From Paragordius varius (Eukaryota; Nematomorpha): DNA of 64,000 nt. Below are positions 24,790 through 36,612 of this stretch, in pieces. Location: positions 7,998,001 to 8,062,000 of the forward strand of contig OZ176055.1 of assembly GCA_964247055.1 (NCBI GenBank), in the 5' to 3' direction. A model generated the notes under the pieces. That model did no database searches and was not told where the DNA came from. It was given only the letters and a program-made list of their open reading frames with translations. The first letter of the stretch is position 1; every line of letters starts with the position of its first letter. Made by a program: the position numbers and the translations under genes.

Positions 24790-25914
24790 TACACTGTGTG
24801 CAAACAAGAGGGTCATTTTGATTTAACGAAAAATATTTTTTTTCATGAGATAGCTTATGACCTGTGAATTCATTTGCAGCAAAAATTTTTGACAACCTAG
24901 TTTTTTAAATATTGAGAGAAAATCGAAATCAGGCAAAAGTGAAAATAAAGGATAATTAAAGATAATGCAAAAAATAATGATAAAATTTGAGATATTATCA
25001 ATATATAAATAGCCTAAAATCTTATAGTTACTATAAAATTCAGCTTAAAAGATGACGTTTTTAACACACTCACAAGACAATTTTTTATAAAACTATATTA
25101 ATAAATATATTTTTTTAATTATTTACTTGCTAAACTCACTATTAAAATCTTAACATCCATATTTTATTTAGTAGAAAAACTTATATATCAAATAAAACCA
25201 AAAAATATTGTTTTTTATTTTTACACTTTTTTGCCATCTGGTTTGTGAGTGTATAAAAAATTTATACTGTGAATCTTACATAGGTGGGAGTTATAAAGTA
25301 TTTAATTTATGCAAAATAGGATTTAAAAGTAGTAGAATACCTTTCAACAATCCTTACAAAGCCCTGTAACACCACTAATTTTGAATCCTATTTTCATAAA
25401 TTATATACTTTATAATTCGCACTGTAAGATGCCAAAATAAAACAGTTTAAATTAATATTACGCTCATGTAAAAATAAAAAACAATATTTTTTGGTTTTAT
25501 TTTAATATATAGGTATTTTTTACTGAATAAAATATGGATGTTAAGATTTTAATAGTGAGTTTAGCTAGTAAATAATTAGAACATTTTAATATAGTTTTAT
25601 AAAAAAAATTGTCTTGTGAGTGTGTATTGAGCTGAAATTTTATAGAAACCCTAACTATATATTAGGCTATTCATATATTGAAAATATCTCCAAAAATAAT
25701 AATAAACCATAATATCTCAAATTTTATCATTATTTTTTGAATTATCCTTACATATCCTTAATTTTCACTTTTTGCCCGATTTCGATCTTCTCTCAATATT
25801 TAAAAAACTAGTGTCAACAAATAATAATTTTTGCGGCAAATGAATTCACTGGTCATAAGCTCATGAAAAAAATTTTTTTCGTTAAATCAATATCACTCTC
25901 TTTTTTGCACACTG
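24790..25914. mobile_element. Long fold-back element, family C, copy 2
   Basis: About 1.13 kb made of two inverted arms of ~0.55 kb with a centre near 25350. Tips are TACACTGTGTGCAAAC and TTTTTTGCACACTGTA within TA-rich flanks. Both arms share GTTAAATCA, GAATTCA, GAAATC, AAAATTTGAGATATTAT and TGCAAAATAGGATT landmarks in mirror order. It lacks the nested TTAA insertion present in copy 1, so it is the cleaner reference for the family. Confidence 0.8.
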
Positions 25915-27109
25915 TATATATATATATAATTACCATTTCCTTGTATTTTTTATAAATACCTCTAAAACGCATGTTTCAATTTGTCTTGTTTCCAACTAAA
26001 TATGATGTTTGACATATCTCCAATACCTTTGATTTTTATTATTATCATATAAATAATACATTTTGATGTTTTTTATACCAGAGGCTTAATTGAGGGCTAA
26101 AACTATCAAACCCATATTTAAACAAAAACAAAAAACTTTTATCTTTTACAAAATTTATACTGCATGAAATTTTGAGTGCTTTTAAATCCAATTAAAACCA
26201 AAACTAATGTTATAATTATTACAAAAGATTGCCATCACCAAGCGAAATTTAAATATAATTATTTTAGTTTTTAGAGAACAAAAAACAGAAAAAATTTGGC
26301 GGTAAAAAGTGAAATGTGGATTTTTTAAAAATTCTAATTTTGTTGTAAAAAAATGTTAAATTGCGCCTAAAAGGCAATAAAATGCATCGTGAATTGGCCC
26401 AATATCACATATATTTTTTTAAGTGATCGCTTTGAAGAGCTAGCTCAAAGATCAATTGTTAATTGTAAATTTTACATTATTAAATCATACGTTGTGCATT
26501 ATAATATTCAATGTTAAACATTAGAATATATAAATGTGTATACATGATTTATATTCTCGCATAATGTATGTCAGTTATTTTTTGACCAAAATTTGTTTAA
26601 ATATTTTAAATCTTAACTATTTAAATAAATTGTAATAAAATGATAAAACTAACTAGTTGTTAATTTATGCATTTTATGTTCAAAGTCAATGTCAAAATAC
26701 ACACTTTTCGGGTGAATTGCAAAAGGAATACAAACAAAATCGAAAAAAGAATGAAAATAAGTGTACCGCAAATAGGATTGTAATCATATATCTACGGGGT
26801 GTATCGCTTTCAAAGGTATAAGTTAAAAATTCGTAAATTACGACCTTAAATTGCATATATATCGAATTTGGAATAGGCAAATATTGTAAAATTTGAAATT
26901 GTCATTATTAATCATATAATATTTAAACCTATTATCAAACTACTTGTAATTGGCACAAAATCCGTAAATATTCCAAATCATTGCAAATTTGTATTTTTGT
27001 ACATACTACGAATTGCGTTTTAACATTAATTAATTATACCCACTTTAATATATAAATTAACAATATATTTGGCTCGGGCTATTAAAGTGTAAATCACATT
27101 AGTAAAAAG
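25915..27109. other. Intergenic, upstream of the antistasin-like gene
   Basis: No coding sequence recognised. Contains GCGCCTAAAAGGC at 26363-26375. The promoter of the downstream gene should lie at the right end; a TATATAAATT at about 27049 is a possible but weak TATA-like site. Confidence 0.3.
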
Positions 27110-28793
27110 ATGAAAAGGTCATTCTCTTATTTGGATTCATTTCATTCACTTCGTGCTTTATCTTATGTGTGTGCTCTCATATGCTTCAGTTTAAGCGGAG
27201 TTGGTCAGGCACAAGTCGCAAGTGTGGGAGCTCCAGGGTCTCCAGTCGTTTCTGTTGGTGGAGGTTCCCAAGTCCTTCAATCCATAAGCGATCGTCCAGT
27301 GACTGAGGTAATTTTATAAAAACTCTGATATCAATATAAAAATATGATTATTGGAAATTTGAAGTTAATTTTTGTAAGTGTCAGTTAAAAAATAGTAGGA
27401 AAAAAATATGTAAATTAAAAAACGCAAGATCATTACACTAAACAAAAGGGAGAAAGGCGAAGGGATATTCCCATAACATCACTTTTCAAATTTTACTGTA
27501 CCATTATCGTCTGATTTTTTCTGTCCGTTGCTTTTATTTTTCATTTTTATAAGAGATTTTTGGTTTTAGTTTTTTATTTTTACTGTATACATAAACCCAT
27601 ACAAATGTAGACATTAATACATAGATTTGTATGTGTCTTCTAATTAATGTCTCTTATGTCTAAGGTGGTGAATGTGGCAGTGCCTGCAACTCAAAGAACC
27701 ATTGTTCAAAGCATTGTTCCAGCAGGGAGTGTCGGATCCCTTCAACAAGGCCCATATCAGCAAGTTCAACCATTCCAAGCACCTCCTTCCTACGTCGTGC
27801 CAGGTGTGGCTGGTGCATGGCCTGGAGATGTCCGTGGACGACAACGTGGTAGAGGCCTATTCCTAATCAAAGGTTGTCCATGTGTTATCATTAAAGTTAA
27901 AAACTACACTTAATTTGATTCTTTTAGAGAATGAGCTTAGTAGATGTATAATAATTGTTTGAAAAAGCTTGAAAAAATATGGTTGATAGAAAAATTTATA
28001 AATACATTGTTTGTGACCGTTCCGTTTAATGGCTGAACACTTTTTTATAAACATATGAGTTACAACTTAATACATAAAAAATCATTTGTATCCATGAACG
28101 CTTTACATTAGGCCTAAAACAACAACCCATTTTTTATTTATAAGCAATTTATATGCATATTTTCATTAGGTTAATCTTACATAATAACTGTTTAATTTGG
28201 CGATTTGTGTTCAGTTATATTGAATAGATTGACCTAAGAATGAGCTCTGTTTAACTATTAAATTTTTGATAAAATTTAAACAAAATATTTAATGAAACAA
28301 TTAAATTGCTTTTAAGATTAGTACGGCACAAACAAATAAGAAACGATTAAATATCAATACATAATTTTTTGCAATCCACCTTATAAGCATATCTTTAAAA
28401 AATTAACTAGATACTTTATAAACGGCCACAATTACCCGCATAATTTGTTAAAACCGCTATACCCAATTCCATATAAATATTACAGTTATTAATTATATTA
28501 ATGCCAATCAATCATATTTATCATTATATAGATTGTATTTTAACAAACTGCACAACGTATTGCCGAACGGGTTACATCTATGATCGTTTTGGATGTCCTC
28601 TCTGTTTTTGCCGAAAACAAAATTTATGTAATTCCATTTTTGTATTCTTTCCCAAATTATTTTTTCATCTCCAAAGTTTTGTTAAGAATATTGATAAAAT
28701 ATATTATATTTTTTAGTGTGCAAGTCTCTGCCAGAAGATTGTTCACCTGGGTGTGGACGTTTAGTTGGACCTTGTCCACAATGTGTTTGTTAA
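27110..28793 (+). CDS. Secreted protein with two C-terminal antistasin-type domains
   Basis: Four exons, 27110-27307, 27665-27872, 28532-28627 and 28717-28793, give 192 residues with all phases closing. Residues 1-35 form a signal peptide (basic start, then ALSYVCALICFSLSGVGQA). Residues ~36-135 are a Val/Pro/Gln-rich, probably disordered segment ending in an Arg/Gly patch (RGRQRGRG) that could be a basic processing or heparin-binding site (inference). The Cys-rich C-terminus has CTTYCRTGYIYDRFGCPLCF (domain 1) and CKSLPEDCSPGCGRLVGPCP followed by QCVC (domain 2), matching the C-x4-C...GCP-x-C-x-C spacing of antistasin domains, which in leeches inhibit serine proteases. Domain 2 is shortened and ends at the stop codon. 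Target protease unknown. Composition is more GC-rich than the flanks, as expected of real exons. Confidence 0.85.
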
Positions 28794-31198
28794 ACGGTAT
28801 CTATCATTGCTTAAGAAAGGCTAAAATATTTTTTTTATAGAAATACCCATATAACTTAATTTAATGTAATGATTTATATTTCAAAGTAATTAAATCATGA
28901 CCATCAGCCATCATATTGTGCCAATCATATATATTTAGTTTAGCTATTATCCTTATATCATATTGACCAATCTCAAATGTGTAAAATGAAAAATTAAATA
29001 ATTTCCAATTATTCATACAGTTAATGTTGTGTATTATCTCAAATAATTCATTCCATGTTTTTTTTGTGAAAATTACTAATAAATAAATGTCTTTTTATGT
29101 ATCGCATTTATGGGTCAAGTCGATCGGCCAAATAATATATAGTACCATACCGATTTTCCGTAAATTATTTTTTAAAAATCACACATGCTATCTTGTTTCT
29201 ATTCTTGAGTATAAAACAGATACTTATAGAGGAATTTGGAATGAAATTATCTCAAATACTCCAAATAATATTTTTTTATTCAATTGAAAATAAAAACATT
29301 TACTTACCGACTGCTGTAATTTTTGTTAAAAAGGCCTTTGTATTTATATGAATATTCTGTAAAAGAAGTAAGAGGAATGATGTTTAATCGTACAATCAAA
29401 TCTTTTTTGTAACTTATTTGTGAGGTCACGCTTTTATACTTTTAGCGATAAATAGATTCTGATTTTTTATGCGCCTAACCAGTTAATAATTATAAATAAA
29501 AACATAACCGTATTTTATCCAGATAAATAAATGTATGAAGATTTGCATGGTGTTTTTGATTTGAGTACAAGCAATTTAAGACTTATCAACCGTTTTATTT
29601 ATTTTGTAGACGAATACGCTTTGGTGTAATTTTGTACCGAGTTTAAACTTGCAAATATAACTTTGTTTTGAAACTTGCTTTGTAAAAATTTAATGTCAAA
29701 CAATGTTCTCATGTATTAAAGCTTTTTTTATATTTTCTAAAGTTTAAAATTTGAATAAATGCAAAACCTTTTTGTAAAAACAGCTGATTTTAAAATCTAT
29801 GTATATCTAAAATTTATTGCTAGAACTTATTATAAAATTTTTCGAAGGTTAATTATTTAAATTTTTTAATCAATACATTTATTTGCCCGATTTCTTAAAA
29901 TTCGAAGGAAAAATGGCAGCGTATAAGTTGGATATGGATTTTTTACATTTTACAATTTTAAGATAAATATTTATGAATCATATGAGTAAAATTGAAAAAT
30001 ACATATTTATTTTGGACACATATCTTAACTTTCTATAGTATCGAATTCAGAATCTTTCATGGGAGCGAAACTACCCTTAGAGGTAATAAAAATGGTTATA
30101 CTTTTGTGCTAATCTCTTCATATGTAAAAATAGCACCTATAGATATTCACATGCTTTTTAAGAACTGGATGATTGATTCTAGTAATTTCATTGAAATGTT
30201 TCATAAAAAAGAGCAAAACAGTTTTCATATTTGGACTGCGAAAGTCTCAAATTTTTGGACCCCTGTGAAATGGGCTAGTTGATAAATAAAAAATTCCAAG
30301 ATTGTGCGATAAAATTTTTAATTTTGGCAAAATAATGTTGAACTGTGTTTTAAGTATTATTAAGTATGGTGGAAACGATATGACAGCATATATAATTAAA
30401 TGATGCTAAGCATTTCTATCAAGATCAGTGGCATTCACCAAAAAACAAATAAAAAAATTTTTTACTCAATGACCAGAACATAATACCGACAAATATTGTA
30501 TATATTCATATATAAATACTTATCAACTAAATAGTACACCTAAATTCTTAGCGGGTTTACACAAATATTTTCATAACATATTCTAAAAAATGATTTTTAA
30601 CCTTATTTGACAAACTGATTATCACAATAGGCCAATCCAACGCCATATCTCAATGTCTTCTGAATATTTTTTTATATGCCGCTTCGATGTAAGTTGAGAC
30701 CAAACAATAAGGATAATTTTAGCTTAATTCATATTTTAAGATTTGAAATATCTTGCCAAAACTCAATATATTAATCCTTTGGATTAATCATTAAAATCGA
30801 TAAAATCTTTAACAAGATGCGTATGATCAAAACCGAAGTATTAGTTTCAAATAAAAACCAATAATGCTTATCATAAAATATAATTTTATGATTGAGAAAA
30901 TACCAAACAAAATTATACAATTTTTGTAAGGGATAAAACTATATTATATTTTAATACTCGGATACTACGCACTGATTACAATCATGGTTTGCGCCTTTCA
31001 TATACGGATGCACGAAAATATGTAAAATAATTCATTTAAAAACATGAATTACATAGTTTTTTGAGCCTTAAAGTAAAAATTAAGTCTCGACTTGTGTGCC
31101 TTAGCTAAATATAATAATCATTATGATCCACTTTTTCTCATTATAGCCTAATATAAAATATGATTTAAATAAAAAAATAGCCTTAAATTTACCGTTAA
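28794..31198. other. Intergenic
   Basis: AT-rich. An open frame of 96 codons at 29992-30282 shows no family resemblance and no supporting splice context. No element ends recognised. Confidence 0.35.
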
Positions 31199-31303
31199 CA
31201 CTTGGAAACTACACATTCATTTCATTCCTTCGATTCAAATTGAGGTAGTTGGATACCCCAGGCTTGTTTTAGGTATTTAGATAACCCAATTTGAATCGAA
31301 GTG
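31199..31303. mobile_element. TTAA element, family D, copy 2: 105-bp internal-deletion form
   Basis: Flanked by TTAA at 31195-31198 and 31304-31307. It contains only the two termini (CACTTGGAAACTACACATTC...TACCCCAGG and GATAACCCAATTTGAATCG...AAGTG) joined head to head, in the opposite orientation to copy 1. Confidence 0.75.
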
Positions 31304-31381
31304 TTAAAATCAAAAAAACGGTATTTTGCAAAAATCAAACTTGTTTGATATGGGTTGTTTTTTTATATAATATTTTATTAA

Positions 31382-31947
31382 CACTTCTATTCAAATTGGG
31401 GTATCTAAATACCCCAGGCTAAATTAAAATTATTATTCAAATACTACCGAAGGAAACGTCCCAATTTAAATTTATGCTTCTATCCTAATAAAAATTATGT
31501 AAATATGCCAAAATATCTTATAAAAATGTTGTTTTGAAAGTTCCATGTCAAAGTTACTTCGACGCCATTTTTTTACAAAATTTTTGCAAAATATCGTCTT
31601 ATTTAATTTTAAGGGTAAAATTAAAGCTAATTATTTATTTAAATTACCTCAAACATAGATGGAAATAGAAAAAGGGGTTTATTTTGGATTATATTTTAAT
31701 TTTACAATTTTACACATGTCACGTGGACAAGATTTTTACGTTTCGGTTTTAGCTTTATATAAGTAATATCAAGTATTATTGAATAAAATATTTAATATAT
31801 TTCGGTTTATTAATGTTATATAGGTTAAAAATTTCGCCATGGTTTAGATTTCTTCAAAATTTTTAAAGTATTTGATCTTAAACAGGCCTGGGGTATCCAA
31901 CTACCCCAATAATCGAAGGACTAAAATGAGTGTGTTGTATCCAAGTG
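31382..31947. mobile_element. TTAA element, family D, copy 3
   Basis: 566 bp between TTAA at 31378-31381 and 31948-31951. Starts CACTTCTATTCAAATTGGGG, ends GTGTTGTATCCAAGTG. Colinear with copy 1 throughout (ATATGCCAAAATATCT, GACGCCATTTTTTTAC, CACATGTCACGTGG, AACAGGCCTGGGGTAT). Confidence 0.85.
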
Positions 31948-32110
31948 TTAATATATTAAAACTTATATATTTTTTTAGAAGTTTAAATTTGAATTGAAAC
32001 CGTTTTTTCCAGTAGTTATATTAAAATATCAACTTTAATATATTCTGGGGTCATTAGATATTCCAATTTATTCGATATGTTAAAATAAAAATATTGTAAG
32101 TTTTGTTTAA

Positions 32111-35100
32111 ATGAATGCGCATTTAATCCTTCGAGTTTTAGCTACCACAGTCAAAGCCACAAATGAAGCCGGAGAAATTATTCGTAATATATTGAAAAAG
32201 GGGAATCTTAAAGTTGTGGAGAAGGTTTTTTTACCGGTTATATTTTGTAGGCCGCTTTTGATTATCAAACTGAAGCAGATCGTCAATCTCAACGACTTAT
32301 CTGCAATGCACTTAAGAATGAGTTTCCCACCATAAAAATTGTTGGCGAGGAAGATATTCCAGATTCAAAAGTTTAACTTTTTTTACGTTAAGGTTGTTTT
32401 AAACTATGAAATAAAATCTAAAGTGCACAAAGATATATTAAATATGAAATGCCCTTCACATCTGCAAGATATACCCTTGTCTGAAGTTAATTCCAATTTA
32501 TATAAAAGTTAGTGATATGGGTGGATCCATTAGATGGTACATCAGAATTTACAGAAGGTATCATAATTTTTTCATAAAGTTTCTATAATTTTTTTAAAAA
32601 ACCAACTTTTATAAACATTAGGACATTTGGAACATGTAACTGTATTGGTCGGAATCGGTTATAAGGGAAAGGCTATAGGCGGTGCCTTATGCCAGCCATT
32701 TTATAAGCGGGTTTTACAATTAACAGGAAATCAGGATTTATCCAAAGATAACATATCATTAGCCGATGAACATGGAAGAATAATTTGGGCTTTGGAAGGT
32801 TAGGACCTACTTAAATTTTTGTAAAAATTATATGATTAAATCTTTCTTTAAAATTTTTATTATCTTGTTTAACTCGAGTATTAATTGGAAACTCCAACTT
32901 ATAAATTTATTTAAAATTATTTTTTTATAAACTAAAATCGTTTTTTAATAAGATAAGAATAACTCCTATATAGTAAGATTATTTCATGTATCACAATGTG
33001 GATCTATGTTGTAATAATTAACTAATAAATTAATATCTGTAATTTATCAATTATATATCGTTGGAGTGAGAATTTCTAGACCATATCAAATGTTATTAAA
33101 TTGGAATTTTTATTTATATATTATCCAAATTACACAAATGATAGATGATGATTTAAAACAGGATTGCATTAAATTATTTTTTACAATAAAGATTTACTGT
33201 AATATACTATTTTAAGTGTCTTCCATATAATAAATTTTTATTAAACAAACCAAAAGTTTTTGTAATAACTGTTGTTAAATCCGTAGAATAAGGATAATCG
33301 AAAATTACAATTTTAAAAGATAAAACATGTAAAATAATTTGCATCGTCTGGATCTATCATATAATGCTTTGATGATAAATTAATATTCTAATACCGGGGT
33401 GTTCAACACAATTGGCTTTGCGCGGTCCACATTCGCAAAATATATGAGAATGAACAAATATTTTACAGTTTAAAGGTTGCTTGTTTCACACTATAGTAGG
33501 GCGATTTGCAACACAATAGTGTATGGAATAACAACAAAATGTTGAATAAACAATTATTTTTCTTTTTTTCATACACTTTCCTGTGTTGCGAATTGTCCTA
33601 CTATAGTGTGAAATAATCAACCATTAATATGCATACTGTATAAGATTTTAAGCATAAGACTGTGAAAAACTATATACAAACATTTTTTGCTACTTCATTG
33701 CCGAAATTCGTAAAAAATTATCCAGAAAATTCTTTTTTTAAAAAATATTTTTTCTTAGTTTTGCTAAAATTTTGTTTTCAAAATTACTCTCGGCCTGCAA
33801 AAATATTTTAACAAACTTGACACTCTTCTATATATGGTTAAATTTTTATAATAAAAAGGGCATATTTGAGATTACTAGAAAAAATAGAAAAAGTTTTTCA
33901 ATCACAGTTTAAGTGCCTATATAAACAATTTTATAGTGAGAAAGATACTGTTTTTTTAACTAAAAATATATATTATATTATTTTTTTCTTTAATCCATTA
34001 TCTAAAAAGCGAGTTTATTAACTTTATAATTTTGTATGCGTCAAACGAAATATTGTTTTAGGTTTAGGTGTTTACGGGCTAGAAAAACGCACATTACCCA
34101 AAGATAAATTTATAATTTGTACGACAAATTCACACCGAAGTGCCATAGTTTCTGAAGCCATAAATGCCCTTAATCCTAGTCAAGTCATTCATGTCGGAGG
34201 TTGTGGAATGAAGGTAATTTATAAATAAAAATTGCATATTTGCTTTATAACTCATATTTTTGTTTTGGTAGAATTAAAGTTAAAAATAAATATAACGGTT
34301 TTATAATTATTTTTCTAATACTAATTTAACGTTTTCAGTATTAAATTGTCATATAATATGTTATAACCATATATTTTTACCAATAAAATTCTTTTTTATT
34401 ATGTCATACTTTTAAAGTTTTATGCATATTCAATTTAAATACTTTAGTTATTATTTCTTAAAATCCTTTTTTATAATGTATTTTAAATCGATTCTCCCCC
34501 AAATTTTAGCATAAAAATATTTCTTTTACAAAATCAAATATTTAAATTGGCAGGATCTTTGTGTGCCTTATAATTTATTAACTTATAATAATTTAACAAA
34601 AAAAAGTGTTTTTACCTCATTGTTTAACCTTTTCTGAGTCCCTATTACAATAAGTCCATACATATTCTATAATGAAAGGGGAAGGGGGGGGGGGGAATTG
34701 CATATAAAAAGTAAAAATTTACTATATCTAGGTTTTAATGGTGATTGAAGGCGTAGCTCATGCCTATGTTTATGCCAGCAAAGGCAGTAAAAAATGGGAC
34801 ACGTGTGCCCCTGAAGCCATTCTCAATGCTAATCATGGCCATTTAACTGATATTTGTGGGAACGCCATCGATTATAGTTATAGCTCTACACCACAAAATA
34901 ATCAAGCTAATGAAGTAAATTGCAAATATATTTGGATTATAAATATATTTAAACTTTGGGATTATAAGAATGTTTACAGATGTTATTTTAGGGTCCATTA
35001 TTAGCATAAAAGAATATAAATTTTGTTTTAATTCTTTAGACAATTTTTAGATTTTATATTGGGTTCGATACTTAAAAGTTGGTCCATGGAAAATTTATTT

Positions 35101-35457
35101 TAATTTAAACCTTTAAGTTAACATTTTAAAACGGTATATTCAAATATTTAACACTAGCTCGCACGCATATCCTTTTTTAAATTATTATTTATGCTTATTT
35201 TTGACATGTGCAGTTAACTGTATCTGACCACCTTATATGTTTCTTTTAATTACCTCTTTACCTCATTTAATTTATAAAACATTTTCTTTAAAAAAAACAA
35301 GGTTATAACCGATGCAAATAGCCCCTGGGTTCATAATTATCTCGGTATCGTAGCGACTCACGAATCAGTCAATCATGCTGATGTTATCGCCAAAATTCCG
35401 CAACACATTAAGGACAAATTGATTGTTGAACGCAATGCAATACTTGAAAACAAATGA
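32111..35457 (+). CDS. BPNT1: 3'(2'),5'-bisphosphate nucleotidase 1
   Basis: Removes the 3' phosphate from PAP (and acts on some inositol phosphates), clearing a by-product of sulfation; Mg-dependent and lithium-sensitive (family knowledge). Exons 32111-32224, 32251-32370, 32393-32485, 32509-32557, 32622-32798, 34062-34213, 34732-34914 and 35302-35457 encode 347 residues versus about 308 in human. Metal-site motifs of the inositol-monophosphatase fold are intact: [31 protein letters not shown] and [12 protein letters not shown]. The start was chosen because [20 protein letters not shown] aligns with the family N-terminus. The first three introns are only 26, 22 and 23 nt; their removal is required to keep the motifs in one frame. 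Later introns are 64, 1,263, 518 and 387 nt. An AATAAA lies at 35629-35634. Confidence 0.95.
33470..33636. mobile_element. Short hairpin element, family E, copy 2
   Basis: Within BPNT1 intron 5. TTGTTTCACACTATAGTAGG at the left is mirrored by CCTACTATAGTGTGAAATAA at the right; the inner arms carry AGTGTATGGAATAA and TTTTTTTCATACACTTT. The best-preserved palindrome of the three copies. Confidence 0.8.
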
Positions 35458-36336
35458 TGACATTTGATTTTATAACTGAAAAAGTCAATATTTTAAGTTT
35501 TTTGAAACCAAAAACAAAAATGGTTTGAGAATTATGTAAACTCGTGTTTGTATGCTATGATCTTATCTGCATTAATGCCAAAATTAGTAGCCAAATGTTT
35601 TAGCAATTATTATTTATACTATGGATTAAATAAATTTTAACCAATATATATATATATAATAAATTTATACGGGCATCGATATCATTTATAAATTTTAGTG
35701 GTTTTTAGGTTTATTTTTTATTAATTGTTTTTAATTAATATCATTAAAGAGTATTAAATATATAAATTTTAAATTTAGTAAAATTTAATCAAAAAAATAC
35801 GTTTATTTTTTATTTTTGGTAGTGTGAAAATGCTATTTTTAATCTGAATCGCCCATTTATTTCAAATATCTTTGAAGACGCGCATGCTTAATCACAATAT
35901 ATTTTAATACCCAAATTTTCTAATTGATGAAGGAATTTTATTTTCCACCGTTTTATGAACTGTTACAATGCTACGCTCTGCACTCCAGCAATTTCGTAAG
36001 GTAACGAACGGTATTTTACATTTGAACATCTTTCTTAGTTTTATAAAACAAATACCATATTTGAAATCAATCTGTTTATATTAAATTTTTTAATTTTATC
36101 TATAATTTTCAAACTTCGCCGATGGATATTTTAAATAAAATAATGCCTTTTAGGATAATTTCCAAATTAAACAATGAAATTTTTAGTATTATTACAAATT
36201 ATGAAAATTGCACTGAAAGCGGTAAAAGGTTTGATGATGTATGATGGATTTATATTTATGGATGAATTAATCATAGGTGATAAGTCAAGTGAAAAAATGG
36301 TAAATTATATGCAATATTATTAAAGTTCATAGTTCC

Positions 36337-36393
<57 letters not shown>

Positions 36394-36612
36394 GTGTACA
36401 AATTTTCGGAGTATATACTTTTGTTTTTATTAAATTAAAAATATTGTTTTAACTTCTTTAAATTTTGGGTTGTTTATACGTTAAAACTTATTTGGGGCTG
36501 CAAATTCTATTATTTACGGCATGCGCTACTAGAGATTGTATAAATTGTTATAGTAAAAAAATGAGTTAAAAACAATTAGTGATTCGAAAAAATTAATATA
36601 TCATTTTTTTGA
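35458..36612. other. Intergenic between convergent BPNT1 and the Kunitz gene
   Basis: Contains a long TA microsatellite at 36341-36391. A short ATG-led stretch at 35968-36000 (MLRSALQQFRK, followed by GTAACG) looks like a mitochondrial-presequence first exon, but I could not find continuing exons in phase. Nothing else seen. Confidence 0.35.
36341..36391. repeat. TA dinucleotide microsatellite
   Basis: About 25 uninterrupted TA units. Confidence 0.95.

Noticed and set aside
27644-27844. 66-codon open frame, minus strand
   Set aside because: Antisense to exon 2 of the antistasin-like gene.
29992-30282. 96-codon open frame, plus strand
   Set aside because: No family resemblance and no exon-like GC rise; likely chance.
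35968-36330. Possible small mitochondrial-type gene starting MLRSALQQFRK
   Set aside because: Attractive first exon and GTAACG donor, but the next acceptor gives an early stop in the required phase; the other open segment (from 36155) needs a different phase.
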